Shown here in pieces: positions 16,342-26,549 of a stretch of DNA of 64,000 nucleotides (the stretch's first letter is position 1; each line of letters starts with the position of its first letter). This DNA is from Eubacterium sp. (lineage in GTDB: Bacteria > Bacillota > Clostridia > Oscillospirales > Ruminococcaceae), in assembly GCA_031271685.1 (NCBI GenBank), contig JAISVH010000117.1, positions 29,236 through 93,235 on the forward strand, given 5' to 3'. A program made the position numbers and the translations under genes. The notes under the pieces were generated by a model, which saw only the letters and a program-made list of their open reading frames with translations, was not told where the DNA came from and made no database searches.

Positions 16342-18269
16342 TATTGTCCGTCTTTTGGGGGTCTTGAAGACTCGTCTAATTCCTCTTTAGCTTCTTTCTT
16401 CAGCTCGTTGTCTTCAATAGTCTCGTACTCGCCTTTCATAAGCTTGTCGAAATCTTCACCGTCAACTTTTTCGTGTTCAAGTAAAAATTCGGCTATAAGA
16501 TGAAGTTTTTCTAAATTTTCGGCAAGAATGTCCTTGGCTCTTTCATATCCGGTCTCAACAAGCTCATGTATCTCAACGTCAATTTCAGCGGCTACATTCT
16601 CAGAATAATTTCGTCCCTGAGAATAATCTCTACCCAAAAAGACTTCCTGATTTTCATGTCCGTATACTATAGGTCCCAGTTTCTCAGAAAAGCCGTAGCG
16701 TGTTACCATATTGCGTGCAATATTAGTTGCGCGCTGGATATCATTTGAGGCTCCGGTCGAAATATCATCCAAAATTAACTTTTCCGACACACGACCTCCC
16801 AACAGAACAACGATATCCTCTTCAAACTCACGCTTGGTTTTATAGCTTTTGTCATGCTCAGGAAGAGAGAGCGTATAACCTCCTGCCATTCCTCTGGGAA
16901 TTATAGACACCTGATGCACTTTGTCTTGAGTAGGACAAAAAAAGGTACAAATCGCATGCCCCGCCTCATGATATGCCGTTAATTTCTTTTCTTTTTCCGT
17001 AACTACCTTAGAGCGCTTTTCAGGTCCGGCGATAACTTTAACTGTAGCTTCTTCTATATCCTTCTCCGTAATTGCGCGGCGGTTGGCGCGTGCCGCTAGC
17101 AAAGCGGCTTCGTTAACAAGATTTTCAAGATCGGCTCCGGTAAATCCGGCGGTGGTTTTTGCAATAGTCTGAAGGCTCACGTCAGGCCCCAAACTTTTGT
17201 TGCGAGTATGAACTTTTAATATATCCTCTCTGCCTTTTATATCAGGATAATTTACAACAATCTGGCGATCGAAGCGGCCGGGTCGCAAAAGAGCCGGATC
17301 CAAAATGTCCCTGCGGTTTGTAGCCGCTATGATAATTACTCCGGCATTGTCCGAAAATCCGTCCATCTCCACCAACAGTTGGTTAAGGGTCTGCTCGCGC
17401 TCGTCATGCCCGCCGCCAAGCCCCGCTCCTCTGTGCCGCCCCACGGCATCTATCTCATCAATAAAAATTATAGAAGGAGTATGTTTTTTAGCTTGCTCAA
17501 ACAAATCTCTAACCCGAGAAGCACCCACGCCAACAAACATCTCTACGAAGTCTGAGCCGGAAATAGAGAAAAAAGGCACGTTCGCCTCCCCCGCGACAGC
17601 CTTGGCAAGCAAAGTCTTACCGGTGCCGGGCGGACCGACCAACAGCACTCCTTTTGGCACCCGAGCGCCGATTTCCTGATACTTCTTAGGATTTTTCATA
17701 AAATCAACGATTTCGGCAAGTTCCTCTTTTTCCTCATCCGCCCCGGCGACATCACTAAAAGTGACTTTTCTTCCGCTGTCGGGCTGATTTTTTGTATTCG
17801 CCCTCGAAAATTGCGACATCTTTCCGCCGCCGGTCGTTTGTCGCATAATAAAATAGCCCATGCCTACCACCAAAACTATCATTAAAAGATAAGGCAAAAT
17901 AGTGGTAAGGAACGTATTGTCTGCAATCGGTTCATAGTCAAATTTTAATTCTTCGTTCGGATACTTTTCTTTATACGTCTTGCGGTAATTTTCAGTGTTG
18001 TCAACAACATCCGTGAGAAACAACGAAACATTAGGTACGATATACTCATGCACCGTGCTGTCGCTTCGCAGCCTATAGGTCAGCTTTCCATTACCTAAAT
18101 TGAGATTGTATTCGCTAACGTTCAAGTCGTCGAATTCTCCGATAACCTCAGAATAACTTTTTGGAGGGATAGACATGCTCCCCAAAACATTCATTACCGA
18201 CACAAACCCTACAATCAAAATAATTATTATTACTACATATATAAGTATATCCCTATTTCTGTTCTTCAT
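16341..18269 (-). CDS. ftsH: ATP-dependent zinc metalloprotease FtsH
   Basis: Membrane-bound AAA+ protease that degrades misfolded membrane proteins and short-lived regulators. Residues 7-29 and about 124-142 are two membrane helices flanking a small external domain. Then come Walker A GPPGTGKT, Walker [12 protein letters not shown], the second region of homology ([20 protein letters not shown]) and the zinc site HEAGH. Length 642 is normal for the family. It lies 21 bases after hpt, and this hpt-ftsH pairing is widely conserved in Firmicutes. Confidence 0.97.
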   Translation of the reverse strand: MKNRNRDILIYVVIIIILIVGFVSVMNVLGSMSIPPKSYSEVIGEFDDLNVSEYNLNLGNGKLTYRLRSDSTVHEYIVPNVSLFLTDVVDNTENYRKTYKEKYPNEELKFDYEPIADNTFLTTILPYLLMIVLVVGMGYFIMRQTTGGGKMSQFSRANTKNQPDSGRKVTFSDVAGADEEKEELAEIVDFMKNPKKYQEIGARVPKGVLLVGPPGTGKTLLAKAVAGEANVPFFSISGSDFVEMFVGVGASRVRDLFEQAKKHTPSIIFIDEIDAVGRHRGAGLGGGHDEREQTLNQLLVEMDGFSDNAGVIIIAATNRRDILDPALLRPGRFDRQIVVNYPDIKGREDILKVHTRNKSLGPDVSLQTIAKTTAGFTGADLENLVNEAALLAARANRRAITEKDIEEATVKVIAGPEKRSKVVTEKEKKLTAYHEAGHAICTFFCPTQDKVHQVSIIPRGMAGGYTLSLPEHDKSYKTKREFEEDIVVLLGGRVSEKLILDDISTGASNDIQRATNIARNMVTRYGFSEKLGPIVYGHENQEVFLGRDYSQGRNYSENVAAEIDVEIHELVETGYERAKDILAENLEKLHLIAEFLLEHEKVDGEDFDKLMKGEYETIEDNELKKEAKEELDESSRPPKDGQ

Positions 18270-18290
18270 TTTTTCCCCTTTCCAGCAGTC

Positions 18291-18830
18291 CTATTTTATA
18301 TAAATCTCTTTTTTTAACACTCCTATATACGGTAAGCCGCGGTATTTCTCCGCGTAATCCAATCCATATCCTACAATAAACTCGTTTTCCGCATCAAAAC
18401 ATTTATAGTCGGGCGCAACCCCGCCTCCCCGTCCGGTATTTTTATCTATCAACACGGCATATTTAAGCGATTTTGGTTTCCTGGCTTTCAACAGCTCGTC
18501 AAGGCCAAAAAGCGTTTTGCCGCTATCTATTATGTCTTCAACAATTATAACGTCCCTGTCTCTTATATCGCTGCCTATATCCTTTATTATCTCAACGCTG
18601 CCGGAACTCTCATGACTTGACCCATAGGATTCGGCAATCAAAAAATCAATCTCTAGCGAAAGCGTGACAGCCCTTATCAAATCGCTGAAAAATATGACCG
18701 ACCCTTTTAAAACGCAAACAAACAAGGGCTTTTTCCCCTTGTAATCCTCTGAGATTTTTTTGCCCAACGCGCTAACGGCCTTAAAAATATCATCAACGCT
18801 GAACAATATCCTGTCAATATCCTTATGCAT
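18291..18830 (-). CDS. hpt: Hypoxanthine phosphoribosyltransferase
   Basis: Purine salvage enzyme that joins hypoxanthine or guanine to PRPP. The PRPP-binding motif VIIVEDIIDSGKTL is clear, as are LKGSVIFFSDLIRAV and the C-terminal FIVGYGLDYAEKYRGLPYIG. It has 179 residues, the usual length. It is the first gene of the hpt-ftsH unit and has a good promoter 90 bases upstream, beyond repeat B2. Confidence 0.95.
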   Translation of the reverse strand: MHKDIDRILFSVDDIFKAVSALGKKISEDYKGKKPLFVCVLKGSVIFFSDLIRAVTLSLEIDFLIAESYGSSHESSGSVEIIKDIGSDIRDRDVIIVEDIIDSGKTLFGLDELLKARKPKSLKYAVLIDKNTGRGGGVAPDYKCFDAENEFIVGYGLDYAEKYRGLPYIGVLKKEIYIK

Positions 18831-18850
18831 AATAACATCTACCTCATAAC

Positions 18851-18917
18851 TTAAGGCAATACCGCACAGCTCTGGCGCGCAAAGCCGTTAAGCGTGAGTT
18901 GTGCGGTCTTGCCCTAA
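18851..18917. repeat. MITE-like repeat family B, copy B2
   Basis: A 67-bp short derivative. TTAAGGCAATACCGCACAGC (18851-18870) opposes GTTGTGCGGTCTTGCCCTAA (18898-18917) as imperfect terminal inverted repeats, with GCGCGCAAAGC in between. It lies in the leader of hpt, between the promoter and the start codon. Confidence 0.7.
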
Positions 18918-18919
18918 TG

Positions 18920-18948
18920 ATTATATCATAAAATTATTAAAAAATCAA
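18920..18948 (-). promoter_or_regulatory. Promoter for the hpt-ftsH operon
   Basis: Minus-strand TTGATT (18948-18943) and TATAAT (18925-18920) with 17 bases between. The transcript would start near 18912 and run through repeat B2 before hpt. Confidence 0.7.
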
Positions 18949-19000
18949 GGATTGTAAAATAAATTAACTTTAAAATAAACTAAAAAATTCTTGGCTTGTT

Positions 19001-19086
19001 TTCCAAACATCTACGGCGTAGTCTCTTCCGGTATTTTTACTATACGTCAGCGAGAGATTGAAAATCACCCGCTGACGTATAGTAAA
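19001..19086 (+). repeat. Family A copy A11 with a rebuilt long hairpin
   Basis: Starts TTCCAAACATCTACGGCGTA and keeps the family A core GATTGAAAATCACCCGC. Its central hairpin is a perfect 17-bp stem: TTTACTATACGTCAGCG (19036-19052) and CGCTGACGTATAGTAAA (19070-19086), with a 17-base loop. The stem sequence differs from other copies but pairing is kept. Confidence 0.65.
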
Positions 19087-19150
19087 TTATTACCCCCTCA
19101 CCCAACACTCGACAATTATTACGTGTCTTCTTACCGCCGAATCGCTTTGA
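19087..19150 (-). repeat. Family D fragment
   Basis: TTATTACCCCCTCACCC followed by ACTCGACAATTATTACGTG, CTTACCGCCGAAT and TTGATTTTCCATC. This matches, in reverse complement, the element at 55550-55632 (AATTGTAGAGTGTTT, CCACGTAATAATTG, GGCGGCAAAAAG). Confidence 0.5.
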
Positions 19151-19167
19151 TTTTCCATCAAACATCG

Positions 19168-19252
19168 ACGGATATTTGCGGCAAAATTGCCTAGTTTGAC
19201 AAAAAATCCGGCTGCATGCTTTTCACGCCAGAACTGTGCGGTATAGCCTTAA
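19168..19252 (+). repeat. MITE-like repeat family B, copy B3 (right part)
   Basis: Contains CGGATATTTGCGGCAAAATT, GCCTAGTTTGACAAAAAATC, CGGCTGCATGCTTTTCACGC and CAGAACTGTGCGGTATAGCC, ending TTAA. This is nearly the same as the right part of B1. The TTA at 19249-19251 is the TAA stop codon of minus-strand tilS. Confidence 0.7.
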
Positions 19253-20223
19253 TCTTTTTTCCTATAACTTTGCTTCTGCCGCTCCAAATAAAAAAAACCT
19301 TTTTTAACTATTGCGAAAACGTCTTTTTTTATGTTTATTTTTCCTCTGCCATCTGCTAAAATATCTCTTATGCCGTATATCAAAAGCTTTGAGGGAGATA
19401 TGTTATTTTGGCTTAAAATAATAGCTATTATACGGTTTAAAACCGGAGACGGCACCGTGTTTAAAATTTCCGCGCTGTATTTATCATTTTCGTTTGCCTT
19501 ACTCAATGTTTCCGCGGCAAACCCCGCGATAAACTCCTCATCCCGCCTTAGCTCATCAGTCATACGGTTAACGGCGTCTAAAACCGCCGGATTTATGCCC
19601 CGAAGCAAAGGAATAATATTGTTGCGTATACGATTTCTCGTATACTCGTCTAGCAGATTTGTTGAATCGGTCACATATTCTAAATTATTTTCACGGCAAT
19701 ATTGCTCAACCTCCGCTCTCCCGCAAAATATTAACGGACGGATAATATTTCCCCTCACCGGAGGTATGCCGCAAAGTCCTTTAAGCGCGCTGCCGCGGAC
19801 AAGGTTAAACAATACCGTCTCCGCATTGTCATCCGCCGTGTGCGCGGTCGCGATTTTTCCTCCGCTAATTAAAACTGCTTCATCAAAAAAAGAATACCGC
19901 TCATTCCGGGCGATTTCTTCTATGCTTTGATGCTTTTGCTTTAAAGCCGCCACATCCGATGACTTTACAGTCAGCGGAACGTTATATTCTTCGCATAAAT
20001 GCCGCACGAACCTCTCGTCTCGCTCGCTTTCTTCTCCCCTTAGCTTATGGTTTAAATGACAGGCCTTAACGACTAATCCTAAGCCTGTGCAAAGTCGTTT
20101 CAACGCATGAAGGAGTGAAACGCTGTCAGCTCCGCCCGAAAGCGCTACCGTAACAGCCCCTCCCCTTTCCAAGCCTTCAAGCATAGAATACGATGAAACG
20201 GCGCGTTCAATATTCGCTAACAT
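19249..20223 (-). CDS. tilS: tRNA(Ile)-lysidine synthase
   Basis: TilS modifies the wobble cytidine of tRNA-Ile(CAU) to lysidine, an essential step in decoding AUA. The PP-loop ATP site SGGADSVSLLHAL is near residue 27, with HLNHKLRGEESERDERFV and ATAHTADDNAETVLF following. TRNRIRNNIIPLLRGINP marks the connecting region. The ATG at 20223 (MLANIERAV) has CGGAG upstream and overlaps the end of dnaB by 17 bases; an earlier in-frame ATG at 20265 would overlap dnaB more. At 324 residues it is shorter than two-domain TilS proteins such as that of E. coli. The stop codon lies in repeat B3. Confidence 0.92.
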   Translation of the reverse strand: MLANIERAVSSYSMLEGLERGGAVTVALSGGADSVSLLHALKRLCTGLGLVVKACHLNHKLRGEESERDERFVRHLCEEYNVPLTVKSSDVAALKQKHQSIEEIARNERYSFFDEAVLISGGKIATAHTADDNAETVLFNLVRGSALKGLCGIPPVRGNIIRPLIFCGRAEVEQYCRENNLEYVTDSTNLLDEYTRNRIRNNIIPLLRGINPAVLDAVNRMTDELRRDEEFIAGFAAETLSKANENDKYSAEILNTVPSPVLNRIIAIILSQNNISPSKLLIYGIRDILADGRGKINIKKDVFAIVKKGFFYLERQKQSYRKKD

Positions 20224-21577
20224 GTCGATACTCCGCCGTAGTGAACCGCGAGAAATGCCCTTCAAAATTTAGCCCTATAGTCGCAGTCTCACCATGTCTG
20301 TTTTTGGCTATTATACACTCGCAAGAGTTAGGATGCTCGTCCTCCTTATTATAATATGAATTTCTGTATAAAAACGCGACGATATCCGCGTCCTGCTCAA
20401 TTGATCCCGACTCGCGCAAGTCGGACAGCATGGGCCGCTTATCCGTTCTGCTTTCGGGTCCGCGAGAAAGCTGAGAGGCCAAAATCACCGGTATATCAAG
20501 CTCCTTAGCCATGATTTTTAAATTTCTGGTTATTTCCGATATTTCGCTTACCCGGTTTCCGTCCCGCCTGCCGGTGGACATAAGCTGCAGATAGTCGATT
20601 ACCACTAGCCCCAAATTTTTCATACGGCGCAGCTTGGCTTTCATTTCACCAATGGAAATGCTCGCGGTATCATCGATATAAACCTCAAGCTGAGTCAAAA
20701 GCTCGGCTGACTCGCTGATATTTTTCCAGTCTACTCGACCGATATTCCCAGTTTTCATCTGTTCTGGGGTGACTTTTGCCTCGGCTGAGATAATTCTGCC
20801 AACTAATTGCTCTCGGGACATCTCAAGGCTGAAAATCGCTATTTTCTTATCACGGTATCGCTTTGCCGTATTCAAAGCTATATTTAATGCGAAAGTAGTC
20901 TTTCCCATTCCGGGGCGTCCCGCAACCAATATAAGGTCAGACTTGTTTAAACCGAATACATATCTGTCCAATTCCAAAAAGCCGGTAGACAGCCCGGTGA
21001 CCGCGTTTTTATCCGGATTTGCCGCCAATTCTGACAATTGTTTTATCTTTTCTATAACAATAGGCTTTATTATCTGAAGCCCGCGTATTTCCCTCTCGCT
21101 TCGAATATTATAAATTTTTGTCTCGGCAAAATCCAAAAGCATTTCAGATTCTTCCGCTCCGCTGTTTGCCAAATCATAAATTTCTTTCGCGGCATATATC
21201 AACTGCCGCGTCATATATTTTTCCTCGATTATCTTTATATAGGCGTCAATTCCCGACAAAGACGGAACCGCCTCAGATAGCGCCGCCATATAAATTTGCG
21301 CTTCCTCGCGGCTGTCAAACACGTTATTTTTAAGCGTCTCCTCAATTAAGGTGACAATATCCACAGGCTTAGCGGATATAAACATCTGCTGTATCGCCGA
21401 AAAAATATCGCTGTGCAGTCCTAAATGAAAATGCGCCGGACTAAGCCGCTCTAATATTACGGCAATAAGCCCGGAATCCAACAAAACAGAACCTAGCACA
21501 GCCTGTTCTGCGCCAAAGCTGCCCTGTATCTTTTCATCAAGCGCTCCGACCGGCGCAAACGAAAGTTCCGGCATCAT
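20207..21577 (-). CDS. dnaB: Replicative DNA helicase DnaB
   Basis: Ring helicase that unwinds DNA at the replication fork, 456 residues. The N-terminal domain starts FGAEQAVLGSVLLDSGL. The RecA-type C-terminal domain has Walker A AGRPGMGKTTFALNIA, Walker B GLVVIDYLQLMS and the conserved SDLRESGSIEQDADIVAFLY. It lies in a core replication and translation gene group and overlaps tilS. Confidence 0.96.
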   Translation of the reverse strand: MMPELSFAPVGALDEKIQGSFGAEQAVLGSVLLDSGLIAVILERLSPAHFHLGLHSDIFSAIQQMFISAKPVDIVTLIEETLKNNVFDSREEAQIYMAALSEAVPSLSGIDAYIKIIEEKYMTRQLIYAAKEIYDLANSGAEESEMLLDFAETKIYNIRSEREIRGLQIIKPIVIEKIKQLSELAANPDKNAVTGLSTGFLELDRYVFGLNKSDLILVAGRPGMGKTTFALNIALNTAKRYRDKKIAIFSLEMSREQLVGRIISAEAKVTPEQMKTGNIGRVDWKNISESAELLTQLEVYIDDTASISIGEMKAKLRRMKNLGLVVIDYLQLMSTGRRDGNRVSEISEITRNLKIMAKELDIPVILASQLSRGPESRTDKRPMLSDLRESGSIEQDADIVAFLYRNSYYNKEDEHPNSCECIIAKNRHGETATIGLNFEGHFSRFTTAEYRHVSEY

Positions 21578-21702
21578 ATCACTCCTAAATACATTAACTA
21601 TATCAAAATGCTATATCTCCACGGGACCAGACGTTTTTGGCTGCCGTGCGTACGAACCGGCGCAAAGCAAAACGGTTGACCCATTTGAAAAACATGTTTT
21701 TT

Positions 21703-22152
21703 CTACGTCTCTTCCGATACGTTAACAAAAAATTTTACAGAAACTCCGCTGTGCAATTTTGCCTCAGCCTCATAAGTTCCGAAAGTTTTTATTTCGCCTT
21801 GTATTGAAATTTTTTTCTTATCTACATCAATACCGGTTTCCTTTTTTATCACCAACGACAAGTCTTTGGGAGTGACCGACCCAAACAGCTTCCCGCCCGC
21901 TCCGGCTCTGGCGGCAGTTTTAAAAGTTCTGCCTGAAAGCTTATCCGCCGTATCCTTGGCGGCTTTTATCTCGGCTTCGGCTTTATGCTGCACCGATGCT
22001 TTTTGTCCGGCTAAAACGTTCAAGTTGTTTTTTGTCGCTTCGGCAGCCAGTTTTTGGGCAAAGAGGAAGTTTCGCGCATATCCGTCCTTGACCTCTTTTA
22101 TCTCCCCCTTTTTTCCGGTTCCTCTGACATCCTGAAGTAAAATAACTTTCAT
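21703..22152 (-). CDS. rplI: 50S ribosomal protein L9
   Basis: Two-domain ribosomal protein of 149 residues. It begins [20 protein letters not shown] and continues with [13 protein letters not shown], the classic L9 N-terminal signature. The C-terminal domain includes [15 protein letters not shown]. The ATG at 22152 is chosen because GGGAG lies 8 bases upstream; a longer frame begins inside gdpP and is discarded. It follows gdpP by 16 bases, the order seen in many Firmicutes. Confidence 0.95.
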   Translation of the reverse strand: MKVILLQDVRGTGKKGEIKEVKDGYARNFLFAQKLAAEATKNNLNVLAGQKASVQHKAEAEIKAAKDTADKLSGRTFKTAARAGAGGKLFGSVTPKDLSLVIKKETGIDVDKKKISIQGEIKTFGTYEAEAKLHSGVSVKFFVNVSEET

Positions 22153-22168
22153 TGATCCGCTCCCTTTC

Positions 22169-24142
22169 TTATTGCTTTTGGTTATCGTAATACAGATCGA
22201 TCGCGCTGATAACGCGCTTTTCCGCTTCCGCAACGGTTATGTCCTTCATTTGTGTCCCCGCCATGGTATAATGGCCTCCTCCGCCTAAATATTCCATAAT
22301 AAGCTGAACGTTTATGGCCCCCATAGAACGGGCGCTGACATAAATTTCACTTCCATCAACTCGATAAAGAGCAAACGCCGCCTCAATACCGTTTAATGCC
22401 AGCATTTCATCAGCCGCTTTCGGCGCGATTATCCGCATGTCTTCGTGAAAATTATCGTTGACAGCTATAGCGCATTTTTTATACAGCTTGGCAGACCCCA
22501 CCAACGTCACTATCTGCCGATAATTTTCAAACGAATTGGTAAAAAAGCTTTTAACGTTTATTGTGTCCGCCCCAAGCTTCCTCAAAAAAGCAGCCGCCTC
22601 AAATGTGCTCACTCCGGTTTTTAAGGTGAAATTTTTTGTATCAAGCATAATTCCGGCAAGCAGAGCCTCAGCCTGAACTGCGCTTATCCTTCCCGCCGGC
22701 CCGAAATACTGAAGCATTTCGGCCACCATCTCACTGGCGGACGACGCATGCGGTTCATGATGAAAAATCAGCGCTTTATCAATAAAGTTGACAGTTTTAC
22801 GATGGTGGTCAATAACCACTACTTTTTTTGCCCGTTTATACAGTTCCTCGTCCTCAACTATATGTGGGCTGTGAGTATCCACAATTATCAAAAGCGAGTT
22901 ATCCGTAAAATGCTCACGCGCTTTGGCCGGATTAATAAATAAGCTTTGTTTTTCCTCTTCACCAACTCTAACCTTATCAATAAGCTCCTGCCCAAGCGAA
23001 GCGGTTTTATCTATTACTATGCGAGCATCTTTCCCCAGGTTGCGTATAGCGCCCGAAACGCCTATCGCAGCGCCGATACTGTCAAGGTCTGAATACTTGT
23101 GCCCCATTATGTAGGCGCTGTCCGAATGTTCCACCAAATCTATCAGTGAATTGGTTATTATCCTCGCTTTTACCTTTACATGCCGCTCAATCCCTTTAGA
23201 AACTCCCCCGTAAAATTCAAAGCCGTTATTGGTTTTTACCGCTGCCTGATCCCCTCCGCGCCCTTGCGCCATTTCCAAAGCCTGTCTTGCGAAACGCTCA
23301 CTTTCAGAAAGGGATTTTCCCGTGGTTCCTATACCTATTGACAGCGTAACGTTGATCCGTTCAGTAACGGCAATTTCACGCGCTCTGTCTAAAACCTTTA
23401 TCTTTTCCTCAATTATTTTCATAACATCGTTAGATTCAAGCACTACCCATACCCGGTCGCGGTTGAATTTTTTCATAATGCCATTGGTTCCGCCGACAAA
23501 ATCCTCCAACAATTTGTCAATTTTAACTGTTATATGCGCTTTTTCGCTTTCGAGATTTCCTTCAAACATATCGTCATAATTATCCACCATTATAAAAAGC
23601 ACAACCGGATGACGAAGTTTTATCTGCCTTTCCAACTCCGCTTCTTTAGTAACATCATTAAAGCATAAAATATAAATTTCATTGCCTTCGCGCCGGGGCT
23701 TAATCGCGTTCAGCCTAAAGAGCATATCTTTATAAAAAACAGGAGTATCCTCATTTTCAAGCAGCAGAGATATATCCCCTCCGTATAAAATGCTCAAATT
23801 ATCTCCATATTCAATATCCTCAAAACTCTCGCGAAAACTTTTATTAAACCAAATAAAACCTAATGTATTATCTACCACCGCCACCGATATAGGTATCCCA
23901 TAAAGCGAAATCTTATCCGCATTTTCAAGTTCTGATCCCACGAACGAATAATACTGAAACGTTTTACGGGTAACCGTAATAAGCTTTCCGATAACAAATC
24001 CTGAAATAAGGACCTCAAACGGGGCGACTATCCAAAAAATACGAGTTGAATTTATATATACATAAAACGAAAGGCCACCCAACAAAAAAATCAGCGCGAT
24101 AACCGATATTATCAGTCCGCTGTCACGATAGAAATTTTTCAT
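22169..24142 (-). CDS. gdpP: Cyclic-di-AMP phosphodiesterase GdpP
   Basis: Membrane enzyme that hydrolyses c-di-AMP. Residues 8-28 and 32-52 are two transmembrane helices, followed by a degenerate PAS domain, a degenerate GGDEF domain and a C-terminal DHH/DHHA1 phosphoesterase. Metal ligands are visible in [24 protein letters not shown] and VVIDHHRKT, and [12 protein letters not shown] closes the DHHA1 part. The start at 24142 (MKNFYRDSG) has GGAGGT 7 bases upstream. A longer frame would add 35 residues translated from repeat A5. At 657 residues it has normal length. Confidence 0.95.
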   Translation of the reverse strand: MKNFYRDSGLIISVIALIFLLGGLSFYVYINSTRIFWIVAPFEVLISGFVIGKLITVTRKTFQYYSFVGSELENADKISLYGIPISVAVVDNTLGFIWFNKSFRESFEDIEYGDNLSILYGGDISLLLENEDTPVFYKDMLFRLNAIKPRREGNEIYILCFNDVTKEAELERQIKLRHPVVLFIMVDNYDDMFEGNLESEKAHITVKIDKLLEDFVGGTNGIMKKFNRDRVWVVLESNDVMKIIEEKIKVLDRAREIAVTERINVTLSIGIGTTGKSLSESERFARQALEMAQGRGGDQAAVKTNNGFEFYGGVSKGIERHVKVKARIITNSLIDLVEHSDSAYIMGHKYSDLDSIGAAIGVSGAIRNLGKDARIVIDKTASLGQELIDKVRVGEEEKQSLFINPAKAREHFTDNSLLIIVDTHSPHIVEDEELYKRAKKVVVIDHHRKTVNFIDKALIFHHEPHASSASEMVAEMLQYFGPAGRISAVQAEALLAGIMLDTKNFTLKTGVSTFEAAAFLRKLGADTINVKSFFTNSFENYRQIVTLVGSAKLYKKCAIAVNDNFHEDMRIIAPKAADEMLALNGIEAAFALYRVDGSEIYVSARSMGAINVQLIMEYLGGGGHYTMAGTQMKDITVAEAEKRVISAIDLYYDNQKQ

Positions 24143-24181
24143 TGAACCACCTCCATTTCCCGGTAATTTACAATGACATAG

Positions 24182-24285
24182 TTCAAGCATCTGCGGCGGA
24201 GCCGCTTCCAGTATTTTAACAAGCGTCAGCGGGGGATTTAAAATCACCCGCCGCCTAAAATGCGGGATCCATAAACGCGGTTATA
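24182..24285 (+). repeat. Dispersed repeat family A, copy A5 (full length)
   Basis: 104-bp copy: TTCAAGCATCTGCGGCGGAG, CCGCTTCCAGTATTTTAACA, AGCGTCAGCGGGGGATTTAA, AATCACCCGCCGCCTAAAAT, ending ATAAACGCGGTTATA. The TTA at 24281-24283 is the TAA stop codon of the RNase J gene. The repeat fills the space between RNase J and gdpP. Confidence 0.85.
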
Positions 24286-26230
24286 TTTCCATTAATACCG
24301 GCAATATCATTGGATTTCTTTTAGTTTTGGCGAAAATAAAATCGCTCATTTCATCACGCATTTTAGTTTTTATTGTACCATGTTCAGAAACGCCTGAACT
24401 TATACATTTCTTAAGAACTTCGGTCATTATTTTCTTTGCTTCCGACAAAAGTTCTTCCGATTCTCTTACATATACAAACCCGCGCGAAACAATGTCCGGT
24501 CCTGACAAAACCTCAAAATTATCGCGCTTAAGCGAAGCGACAATAATAATAAGGCCGTCAGCCGCCAACTTTTTGCGGTCTTTCAACACTACCGAGCCTA
24601 CATCGCCCACCCCAATGCCGTCAACCAAAACATTGCCCGCAGGCACCTTAATGGTTGCCTTCATAGTGGCGCTATCAGTTTCTAATTGATCACCCAATCC
24701 TAAAATATGGATATTTTCTTCGGGTATTCCCATTTTTTCGGCAAGCAGGGCATGCTTTTTCATATGCTTATACTCGCCATGAATAGGGACGAAAAACTTT
24801 GGCTTGGTCAGCGACATCATCATCTTTAATTCTTCCTGACAAGCATGTCCTGAAACGTGAACTTCATACATCTTCTCATAAACGACCTCCGCTCCTAGCT
24901 TTAGCAGGTCGTTAACCACTCTGCCTACCATCTTTTCATTACCGGGTATCGGCGTTGCGGAAATTATAATCAAGTCGTTAGGATTTATGGATACCTGTCT
25001 GTGTTCACACGAAGCCATACGCGAAAGAGCGGACAGCGGCTCCCCCTGACTGCCAGTCGTGACCACCACCAAATCTTCAGGCGGCAACGAATTTATCTTG
25101 TCTATGTCAATTATTAGACCTTTCGGAATTTTAATATAGTTAAGCTCTATCGCTTTCTGAAGTACATTAAGCATACTTCTCCCGGATACGGCGACTTTTC
25201 TGCCATACAAGTGAGCGTTGTCTATAATTTGCTGCACCCTGTGTATATTGCTTGAAAATGTGGCGACAATTATACGTTTGTCTCCCGCGCTGCTAAAAAG
25301 ATTTTTAAAAGTTTCGCCCACCTTGCTTTCTGACATTGAATACCCCGGCCGCTCAGCATTAGTGCTTTCAGACAGCAAAGCCAGCACTCCCTTATTCCCG
25401 AGTTCGCCTAAACGGGCTAAATCAATAATTCCCCCCTCTATAGGAGTATAATCGACTTTAAAATCTCCGGTATGCACAATCACCCCGGCCGGAGTGTGCA
25501 CCGCCATGGCACAGGCGTCTGGAATGGAATGGTTAACTCTGATAAACTCAACGGCCATGCATCCAAGCCGCACTGTTTGGCGCGGCACAATAACGTTAAG
25601 ACTCGCCCCTGCCAATAACCCATGCTCTTTTAGTTTGCCTTCAACCAATCCCAATGTCAAACGCGTCCCATAAACAGGAACATTGATTTTTTTAAGCAGA
25701 TATGGCAACGAACCTATGTGGTCCTCGTGCCCATGGGTCAAAACAATCCCTCTGAATTTATCTCGGTTATTTTCAAGATAGGTAAAGTCAGGGATAACGA
25801 TATCAACCCCAAGCATGTCGTCGTCGGGAAACGCCATTCCGCAGTCAATAATAAACATATCGTTAGAGCACTCATAAACATAAAGATTTTTACCTATCTC
25901 ACCCAATCCGCCCAAAGCGGCAATTTTCAGCGTTGTGGTGCGGCGTTCTGGCTTAACTCGCTGCCTGGGCTTTACCGACACAGCCTGTTCAGACAAAGCT
26001 TTTAGAGCTTTGTCTACCTCGGCGGCAAGACCTCCGCTTTTATTTTTTTGCTGTCCTTTTCCCTTTGATATACCGCTCTTTACTTTGGAAACGGTTTTTA
26101 CGTCAGCTTTTTGGGTGGATTTATGTGAGACCCTGTTCTCCGCAGACATTTTTTTCTCTGCCTTCAGCTGTTTCTTCGCCTTGTCTTCGCTTTTTTCTTT
26201 TTTGTTCAAATTTATTTTGTTTGTCGGCAT
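24281..26230 (-). CDS. rnj: Ribonuclease J
   Basis: Metallo-beta-lactamase/beta-CASP nuclease with 5' exo- and endonuclease activity in RNA decay and maturation. The zinc motif HGHEDHIGSLPYLL is present, as are HTGDFKVDYTP and, in the beta-CASP region, TTGSQGEPLSALSRMA and HVSGHACQEEL. The ATG at 26230 has AGAGGT just upstream. The protein is 649 residues, longer than the usual 550-560, because of a Lys/Ala/Ser-rich N-terminal extension of about 90 residues before RRTTTLKIAALGGLGEIGKN. The stop codon is inside repeat A5. It is probably the first gene of the RNase J-gdpP-rplI-dnaB-tilS unit. Confidence 0.93.
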   Translation of the reverse strand: MPTNKINLNKKEKSEDKAKKQLKAEKKMSAENRVSHKSTQKADVKTVSKVKSGISKGKGQQKNKSGGLAAEVDKALKALSEQAVSVKPRQRVKPERRTTTLKIAALGGLGEIGKNLYVYECSNDMFIIDCGMAFPDDDMLGVDIVIPDFTYLENNRDKFRGIVLTHGHEDHIGSLPYLLKKINVPVYGTRLTLGLVEGKLKEHGLLAGASLNVIVPRQTVRLGCMAVEFIRVNHSIPDACAMAVHTPAGVIVHTGDFKVDYTPIEGGIIDLARLGELGNKGVLALLSESTNAERPGYSMSESKVGETFKNLFSSAGDKRIIVATFSSNIHRVQQIIDNAHLYGRKVAVSGRSMLNVLQKAIELNYIKIPKGLIIDIDKINSLPPEDLVVVTTGSQGEPLSALSRMASCEHRQVSINPNDLIIISATPIPGNEKMVGRVVNDLLKLGAEVVYEKMYEVHVSGHACQEELKMMMSLTKPKFFVPIHGEYKHMKKHALLAEKMGIPEENIHILGLGDQLETDSATMKATIKVPAGNVLVDGIGVGDVGSVVLKDRKKLAADGLIIIVASLKRDNFEVLSGPDIVSRGFVYVRESEELLSEAKKIMTEVLKKCISSGVSEHGTIKTKMRDEMSDFIFAKTKRNPMILPVLMEI

Positions 26231-26549
26231 TTTTACCTCTTTTTTCTCCGCTTTATCAAAAACAACAAAAACTTGTGCAAAGTTAACGGCTCCACACAAA
26301 AAATCTATGTATAGCTTCCACTAAACTTAAAAGATTTGCAGCATAGCGGGAAGCTCTTGATAAAACTATTAATTTTTTATATTAACGACGAATCACAATA
26401 AACTGATAATCATTTAATTATACCACACATAATATTGATTGTCAAGAATTTTTAAAAAGTATCTGCTGCCATTTCAAAAAGTATCCCAAGAGCTGTGCGG
26501 TATCGACTTGATTTTTCTCTTCGGCTATGTCATTCTGTCTCTTTATTTT
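26231..26549. other. Leader and promoter region upstream of RNase J
   Basis: 319 bases without a gene. It holds the consensus promoter (26417-26445), a long untranslated leader, and near 26489-26504 the fragment AGAGCTGTGCGGTAT, which resembles a family B end. Long leaders are sometimes used by RNase genes for self-control, but no specific structure is claimed here. Confidence 0.5.
26417..26445 (-). promoter_or_regulatory. Consensus promoter for RNase J and downstream genes
   Basis: Minus-strand TTGACA (26445-26440) and TATAAT (26422-26417) with exactly 17 bases between: both hexamers match the sigma-A consensus perfectly. The leader before the start codon is about 180 bases. Confidence 0.8.

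Larger units (their letters stand above)
18831..19248. other. Repeat-filled intergenic region between tilS and hpt
   Basis: 418 bases without a gene. From left to right it holds repeat B2, the hpt promoter, a diverged family A copy (19001-19086), a family D half (19087-19150) and the right part of a family B copy (19168-19252). Almost the whole gap is repeat sequence. Confidence 0.65.
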
